Shown here: positions 60,458 through 64,000 of the stretch, piece by piece
How positions within the stretch are numbered: the stretch's first letter is position 1
Layout of the letters: each line of letters starts with the position of its first letter
Assembly (NCBI GenBank): GCA_019239915.1
Contig: JAFAZF010000014.1
Coordinates: 1 to 64,000, forward strand
Length of the DNA stretch: 64,000 nt
Direction: 5' to 3'
From: Sphingomonadaceae bacterium
Lineage (GTDB): Bacteria; Pseudomonadota; Alphaproteobacteria; Sphingomonadales; Sphingomonadaceae
Notes under the pieces: model-generated
Told to the model about the DNA's origin: nothing
Seen by the model: the letters and a program-made list of their open reading frames with translations, nothing else
The model's database searches: none
Made by a program: the position numbers and the translations under genes

Positions 60458-61279
60458 CTACGCCTTCATCGGTCCTCTTGCGGTGGCGCCGCCCGGTTCG
60501 ATCGCATCGAGCATCGCCGCGAACGCAGCTACGCCCGAGCCAGCGGACACCGCCCCTAGCGGTCGGAAGCTTGCGCCTTCGAGCATATGGAGATCGCCGC
60601 GTGCATAGCGGATGGTGCGGCCGTGGAGATGGCGAGCGCCGGCACTGAGCAGATAGCTCACCAGCGCACCCGTATCATCCGGATCGGGGCCGCTCTCGAG
60701 ACCGATCGCGCGGGTCATGCGGGTGAAGCCGATCGGCGACAGGCCGATAACGGTGATCTTGCCCGCCCATTCCATCGCCCAGTGCGTGGTCAGCGCCGAG
60801 ACGGCGGCCTTGCTGGCGCCGTAGATGCTCATGCCGGCGATCCCGAGCGACGCACCCGAGGTGACGTTGACGATCACGCCGCCGCGATCGGCCATTCGGC
60901 GATAGGCTGCCAGCCCGCAGTGGAGCACCCCATAGAAGTTCACGTCGATGAGTTGCCGCGCGCGGGTGAGATCGACGGCCTCCGCGGGGCCGGTCATGAA
61001 CAACCCGGCGTTGTTCACCAGCGCATCGAGCGTGCCAAACATATCCACGCAGGATGCCATCATCGCCTCGACCGCCTCCGGATCGCTGACCGAGTGGTGC
61101 GAGGCCGCTGCGACACCGCCCGCTGCGACAATCTCGCCCGTCACGCCGTCCGCTGCGTCGGCGTCGACGTCATTGACCATCACCTTCGCGCCGGCACGGG
61201 CAGCAGCGCGGGCATAGGACCGGCCCAGACCTCGCCCCGCGCCGGTCACGAGCACCGCCTTCCCCACGAGATCCGTCAT
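60458..61279 (-). CDS. Short-chain dehydrogenase/reductase
   Basis: A 273-residue Rossmann-fold oxidoreductase. The cofactor loop is VLVTGAGRGLGRSYA (TGxxxGxG); an acidic residue after strand 2 (NDVDADAA) suggests NAD preference. The structural NNAG is in DALVNNAGLFM. The catalytic Ser, Tyr and Lys are in VTSGASLGIAGMSIYGASKAA. Substrate unknown; SDR and acyl-CoA dehydrogenase neighbours hint at lipid or xenobiotic breakdown, but they are separated by remnants. Confidence 0.9.
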   Translation of the reverse strand: MTDLVGKAVLVTGAGRGLGRSYARAAARAGAKVMVNDVDADAADGVTGEIVAAGGVAAASHHSVSDPEAVEAMMASCVDMFGTLDALVNNAGLFMTGPAEAVDLTRARQLIDVNFYGVLHCGLAAYRRMADRGGVIVNVTSGASLGIAGMSIYGASKAAVSALTTHWAMEWAGKITVIGLSPIGFTRMTRAIGLESGPDPDDTGALVSYLLSAGARHLHGRTIRYARGDLHMLEGASFRPLGAVSAGSGVAAFAAMLDAIEPGGATARGPMKA

Positions 61280-61480
61280 CGCCGTTTCCTCATAGCCCGG
61301 GTGTTCGACCCGTCACCCTGCGTGCACGAAAAGAGCGTCTTACGCACGCCTCCGCAACCTCTTGCTGCCGGGGCGCCGGCAAACCGATCCCGGTGCTCCG
61401 GCGGCGCGTGATGCAAGCTTCCGATTGACTGAAAGGCGCACGCGGGCATTCACACCGCGACCATCCCGAATGGAAAGCCG

Positions 61481-63076
61481 ATGCCGAGCCGACGATCCTT
61501 TCTGCTCTCAGCGTCGCTGAGCGCGCTCATGCCGAAAGCCGCCTTCGCCGCCGGCGCTACGCCGATCCGTCTCGGAAAGCCGTCGCCATTCGCGTTCGAC
61601 GGCCTCGTCGGCGATGCGCGCAGCCTGGCCTCCAAGCCCTATGCCGCGCCGGTCGCCCTGCCCGCCGCGATGCTCGATGCGATCGACTACGAAGCGCTGG
61701 GCTATGTCCACTACGATCCCGATTTCGCGCTGTTCAAGGACGGCCCGGGCCAGTTTCCGGTCACGTTCTTCATGCTCGGCCGCTATTCGCGCACGCCCGT
61801 GCATGTCCACGCGCTGACGGGCGCTCCCGGCGTGATGACGGCGCGCGAACTGATCTACGACCCCGGCTATTTCCGCATGCCGGCGGACAGCCCCGCACGA
61901 AAGCTGCCAAGCGGCGCCGGTTTCGCCGGCTTCCGCATTCAGGAGAGCCGGTTCGGCGGCGCGACGCGCGATTGGCGGACGAATGACTGGGCGGCGTTCC
62001 TCGGCGCATCCTATTTCCGCGCGATCGGCGCGCTCCATCAATATGGTCTCTCCGCGCGCGGCGTCGCGATCGACGTGGTTGCACCCGATCGGCCCGAGGA
62101 GTTCCCGGCGTTCACGCGCTTCTACATCGCGCCGACGGGCGATCATGACGACAGCATCACCGTCTACGCGCTGCTCGAGGGCCCGAGCGTGACCGGCGCC
62201 TACCGCTTCCTGCTCCGGCGCGACAAGGCGGTGGTCATGGACGTCGAGGCGCACCTGTTCCTGCGCCGTGACGTCGAGCGGCTCGGTCTCGCGCCGCTGA
62301 CGTCGATGTACTGGTATTCCGAGACGGCGAAGCCGACCGCGATCGACTGGCGGCCGGAAGCGCATGATTCGGACGGCCTTGCGATGTGGACCGGCAAGGG
62401 CGAGCGCATCTGGCGACCGCTCAATGATCCGCCCGCCGTCGCGGTCTCAGCATTCGCCGACGCTGCGCCGCGTGGTTTCGGGCTGATGCAGCGCGATCGC
62501 AACTTCGATCATTATCTCGACGGCGTCCATTACGAGCGGCGGCCGAGCCTCTGGGTGGAACCGCTGGACGATTGGGGCGAAGGCGCCGTCCAGCTGATCG
62601 AGATCCCGACGGACGACGAGATCAACGACAACATCGTGCTGTGCTGGGTGCCCAAGGCTCGCGCCAGCGCGGGGAGCGCCTATCATCTGCGTTACCGCCT
62701 GCATTGGAGCGGCGACGAGCCCTTCCCGTCCGAGGTCGCGCCCTGCGTCGCGACGCGCATCGGTCGCGGCGGGCAGCCCGGCCGGCCGCGGCCAAAAGGG
62801 GTCGTCAAGTTCGTCGTTGAGTTCCTCGGCAAGTCGCTCGCCGGCCTTCCCTTCGGCGTGTTGCCCGAAGCGGTCGTCAGCGCGTCAAGCGGCAGCTTCA
62901 CCAACGTCTTTACCGAAGCGGTGCCCGATGACGTCGGCGGCCATTGGCGCGCCGAGTTCGACTTCACGCCCGTGGATCGTGACCCGGTCGAGATGCGGCT
63001 CTACCTGAAAGCGCGAGGCCAGACGCTAACCGAGACGTGGCTTTACCGGTTCCACCCGCAGGCTTCGGCCGTGTGA
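61481..63076 (+). CDS. Periplasmic glucan biosynthesis protein (OpgD/MdoG family)
   Basis: A 531-residue periplasmic protein. It starts with a twin-arginine-type signal (SRRSFLLSASLSALMPKAAFA), as in OpgD. MdoG/OpgG-family blocks follow: YEALGYVHYDPDFALF, ESRFGGATRDWRTNDWAAFLGASYFRAIGALHQYGLSARG, MYWYSETAKPTAIDWRPEAHDSDGL, FGLMQRDRNFDHYLDG, YHLRYRLHWSGDEP. The family shapes osmoregulated beta-glucans in the periplasm; recent work on relatives shows beta-glucanase activity. The membrane synthase partner (OpgH) is not in the window. Confidence 0.92.
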   Translation: MPSRRSFLLSASLSALMPKAAFAAGATPIRLGKPSPFAFDGLVGDARSLASKPYAAPVALPAAMLDAIDYEALGYVHYDPDFALFKDGPGQFPVTFFMLGRYSRTPVHVHALTGAPGVMTARELIYDPGYFRMPADSPARKLPSGAGFAGFRIQESRFGGATRDWRTNDWAAFLGASYFRAIGALHQYGLSARGVAIDVVAPDRPEEFPAFTRFYIAPTGDHDDSITVYALLEGPSVTGAYRFLLRRDKAVVMDVEAHLFLRRDVERLGLAPLTSMYWYSETAKPTAIDWRPEAHDSDGLAMWTGKGERIWRPLNDPPAVAVSAFADAAPRGFGLMQRDRNFDHYLDGVHYERRPSLWVEPLDDWGEGAVQLIEIPTDDEINDNIVLCWVPKARASAGSAYHLRYRLHWSGDEPFPSEVAPCVATRIGRGGQPGRPRPKGVVKFVVEFLGKSLAGLPFGVLPEAVVSASSGSFTNVFTEAVPDDVGGHWRAEFDFTPVDRDPVEMRLYLKARGQTLTETWLYRFHPQASAV

Positions 63077-63103
63077 TCGTGTGCCGGACCGATGTGAAAG
63101 AAA

Positions 63104-63156
63104 ATACCGCACGGTATAGAAATCACTTGACGGTTCATTTCGCAGCGCAATATATA
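63104..63156 (+). promoter_or_regulatory. Operator-like palindrome and promoter of the efflux gene
   Basis: ATACCGCACGGTAT (63104-63117) is a 14-bp palindrome of the kind bound by TetR-family repressors of efflux genes. Ten bases on lies TTGACG (63127-63132) and, after 18 bp, TATATA (63151-63156), a good -35/-10 pair. The first efflux gene starts at 63321. A TetR gene is not in the window. The function is inferred. Confidence 0.5.
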
Positions 63157-63320
63157 TACCCCTCAGTACGAAAACGCGTACGAGTTCATCACATGCCGTT
63201 GTCGAGCGCGTGATCGCGCCATGGGCGGCCACGTCCGAATGCAGTGCGAGGGTTCATGGACAATTCTGAAACGTACGGTCCGCTGCGCACAATATCGGTC
63301 CTCTTGGAAGGATGCCGGGC

Positions 63321-64000
63321 ATGACCATGCACACGCCGATCGCGCGTGACGAGGCAATGGTGCCGGTGCGCTCTTCGCGGTGGCAGCATGGGGTTGTTGC
63401 GATTCTGCTGCTGGTCCTGCTCGTGCTTCTCGGCGCGCATTTTTTCCGGGCGACGCCACCGCCGCCGCCGATGCCGCGGGCAACCGTGACGATCGCGACG
63501 CCGATCGCGCGCGACGTGACGCAGTGGGACGATTATGTCGGTCGCTTCGTCGCGAGCCAGGCGGTCGAGGTGCGTCCGCGCGTCTCGGGGCAGATCGCCA
63601 CGCTCAACTTTCGCGATGGCGATATCGTGCGGCGGGGGCAGCTCCTCTTCACGATAGACCAGCGCCCCTTCCTCGCCGCGCAAGCCGAAGCGAAGGCGGA
63701 TGTCGCCAGCGCGCAGAGTACGCGGGATCTCGCCCGCTCCGATCTTGCGCGTGCCACGCGCCTGACCGGGGACGACGCCGTCTCTGCCGGTGAGATCGAT
63801 CAACTCCGCTCCCGCGTCCACGCGGGCGAGGCCGCCGTGGCGGCAGCGCAGGCGCGGCTGCGGGAGCGTGCCCTGGACGTCGAGTGGAGCGAGGTCCGCG
63901 CGCCGATCACCGGGCGTGTGTCCGATCGTCGTGCCGATATCGGCAACCTCGTCGCCGGCGGCCAGGGTACTAGCGGCACATTGCTCACCACGATCAATGC
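63321..64000 (+). CDS. RND-type efflux periplasmic adaptor, 5' part
   Basis: The gene runs off the right edge; 226 residues are visible from ATG 63321, which has a GGAAGGA site 8 bp upstream. An N-terminal membrane anchor (about 24-43, HGVVAILLLVLLVLLGAHFF) and a proline-rich linker precede the HlyD/MFP body: RPRVSGQIATLNFRDGDIVRRGQLLFTIDQRPF (lipoyl half), a helical hairpin (AQAEAKADVASAQSTRDLARSDLARATRL...), and VEWSEVRAPITGRVSDRRADIGNLV (second lipoyl half). The adaptor joins an inner-membrane RND pump to an outer-membrane channel. The pump gene is expected just outside the window. Confidence 0.9.
   Translation, partial: MTMHTPIARDEAMVPVRSSRWQHGVVAILLLVLLVLLGAHFFRATPPPPPMPRATVTIATPIARDVTQWDDYVGRFVASQAVEVRPRVSGQIATLNFRDGDIVRRGQLLFTIDQRPFLAAQAEAKADVASAQSTRDLARSDLARATRLTGDDAVSAGEIDQLRSRVHAGEAAVAAAQARLRERALDVEWSEVRAPITGRVSDRRADIGNLVAGGQGTSGTLLTTIN

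Overview
The window is GC-rich alphaproteobacterial chromosome, most likely from a sphingomonad (Sphingomonas or a close relative). The main evidence is the replication-proximal cluster dnaA-rpsT-mutM-ubiE-ubiB, a DUF1467 gene directly behind RNase J, SecB and Tim44-like proteins of alphaproteobacterial type, many TonB/FecIR-type surface genes, and dispersed palindromic repeats of the kind common in sphingomonads. No rRNA operon and no CRISPR array is visible.

Layout. (1) Positions 1-8768 are the right part of a prophage; its left part lies outside the window. On the minus strand the order is integrase, about 0.9 kb of strongly patterned non-coding DNA, terminase large subunit, portal, scaffold, major capsid protein and head-tail genes running off the left edge. 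The right junction is a 68-bp 3' fragment of tRNA-Pro(UGG), so the complete tRNA gene should be found left of the window. (2) 8.8-16 kb: a divergent chitosanase/polysaccharide-deacetylase pair, a complete FecI-FecR-TonB receptor unit, and small proteins. (3) 16-26 kb: a KaiC-like ATPase coupled to a hybrid histidine kinase, then an SGNH esterase, DUF3606, a ClpP-like protease, a glutathione transferase, dapE and a GGDEF-EAL protein. (4) 25.6-42.6 kb is core genome: smr-mltA-tim44, secB, murJ, trpS, dnaA, rpsT, mutM, ubiE-ubiB, comEC, gltX, gltA. (5) 42.7-48.3 kb: a sensor kinase without a phospho-acceptor His, a nucleotidyltransferase-like membrane protein, an Hpt-like protein without its His, and a large TipN-like membrane coiled-coil protein. 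(6) 48.3-57.2 kb: DUF1467-RNase J, a Yip1 protein, dnaE, a radical SAM enzyme, a VOC protein and tRNA-Gln. (7) 57.2-60.4 kb is an accessory patch behind tRNA-Gln: an unrecognised two-gene membrane operon, an EAL remnant, an acyl-CoA dehydrogenase, a LysR remnant and a tRNA-like fragment. (8) 60.4-64 kb: an SDR enzyme, an OpgD-like glucan protein, and the start of an RND-type efflux adaptor behind an operator-like palindrome.

The most unusual signals are these. A stretch of consecutive perfect stems sits just upstream of the terminase gene. The same non-coding region has stacked direct repeats and two copies of a CTAGGG-bounded unit separated by alternating purine-pyrimidine tracts. Palindromic repeat elements lie in frame inside dnaE and the smr gene. 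Two signalling proteins have lost their histidines. The clock-like KaiC/kinase pair and the two-gene membrane module behind tRNA-Gln are also worth a second look.
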